NCBI GenBank assembly: GCA_026991065.1
Contig: JALXCG010000431.1
Location: 1 to 5,985, forward strand
Source: JALXCG01 sp026991065 [NCBI: Gemmatimonadota bacterium]
Lineage (GTDB): Bacteria; GCA-2686955
Length of the DNA: 5,985 nt
Reading direction: 5' to 3'
Under the pieces are notes generated by a model. That model saw only the letters and a program-made list of their open reading frames with translations. It was not told the DNA's origin and did not search any database. Made by a program: the position numbers and the translations under genes. Shown here piece after piece: positions 5,949 to 5,985 of this stretch (positions within the stretch are counted from its first letter, which is position 1; each line of letters starts with the position of its first letter).

Positions 5949-5985
5949 ATGTGTGGGCAAGGCAGGAGTGATCTGCTGCGGCGGG
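5949..5985 (+). CDS. Start of an unidentified gene, running off the right edge
   Basis: AAGGAG (5936-5941) lies 7 nt before an ATG at 5949, directly after the terminator T tract. Only twelve codons are visible (MCGQGRSDLLRR), open to the edge. This is too short to assign. A Met-Cys-Gly start is used by class II glutamine amidotransferases and HMCES/YedK-type proteins, where Cys2 is catalytic, but the next residues do not fit their usual continuation, so I do not claim it. The gene would be controlled by the upstream leader if the attenuator reading is right. Confidence 0.35.
   Translation, partial: MCGQGRSDLLRR

Noticed and set aside
1-5985. CRISPR arrays, tRNA or rRNA genes, insertion sequences, toxin-antitoxin pairs
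   Set aside because: I saw no regularly spaced repeats, tRNA T-arm/anticodon arrangement, rRNA core motifs or transposase motifs on either strand.

Overview
The window is GC-rich, typical bacterial DNA. It has four recognisable protein-coding regions, two structured intergenic regions, and the start of a fifth transcription unit at the right edge. No phylogenetic marker is complete. The secreted lamin-tail protein has a C-terminal domain that I associate, from memory, with Planctomycetota (Phycisphaerae-like) and other uncultured high-GC lineages. The topoisomerase subunit is of the ParC-like type shared by Deltaproteobacteria and Planctomycetota. The lineage is therefore an inference, not a finding.

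Layout. (1) 1-1074, minus: the N-terminal ~333 residues of a type IIA topoisomerase A subunit. It runs off the left edge, where family similarity stops at a perfect 22-bp inverted repeat (1-65). (2) 1075-1674: a 600-bp divergent intergenic region with small hairpins and a sigma-54-like GG-N10-GC element. (3) 1675-2661, plus: an exported lamin-tail-domain protein. (4) 2755-4290, minus: a 511-residue polytopic membrane protein resembling GT-C glycosyltransferases, convergent with gene 3. (5) 4291-4635: a 345-bp gap. (6) 4636-5157, minus: a secreted Spy/CpxP-like LTxxQ protein with its own ribosome binding site and a candidate promoter. (7) 5158-5759: non-coding, with a compact cluster of hairpins, a 14-bp palindrome and a hexanucleotide repeat at 5481-5563. 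(8) 5760-5985, plus: extended -10 promoter, ~140-nt leader, strong intrinsic terminator, then at once a ribosome binding site and ATG. This is the layout of an attenuator or riboswitch, and the leader also holds a 45-codon reading frame.

Three products are exported or membrane-bound (lamin-tail protein, GT-C-like protein, Spy-like chaperone), so the middle of the window is about the cell envelope. The genes do not form one operon, since directions alternate. Only the Spy-like and GT-C-like genes share a strand in tandem, 345 bp apart. The best candidates for something undescribed are the right-edge leader and the inverted repeat inside the topoisomerase gene.
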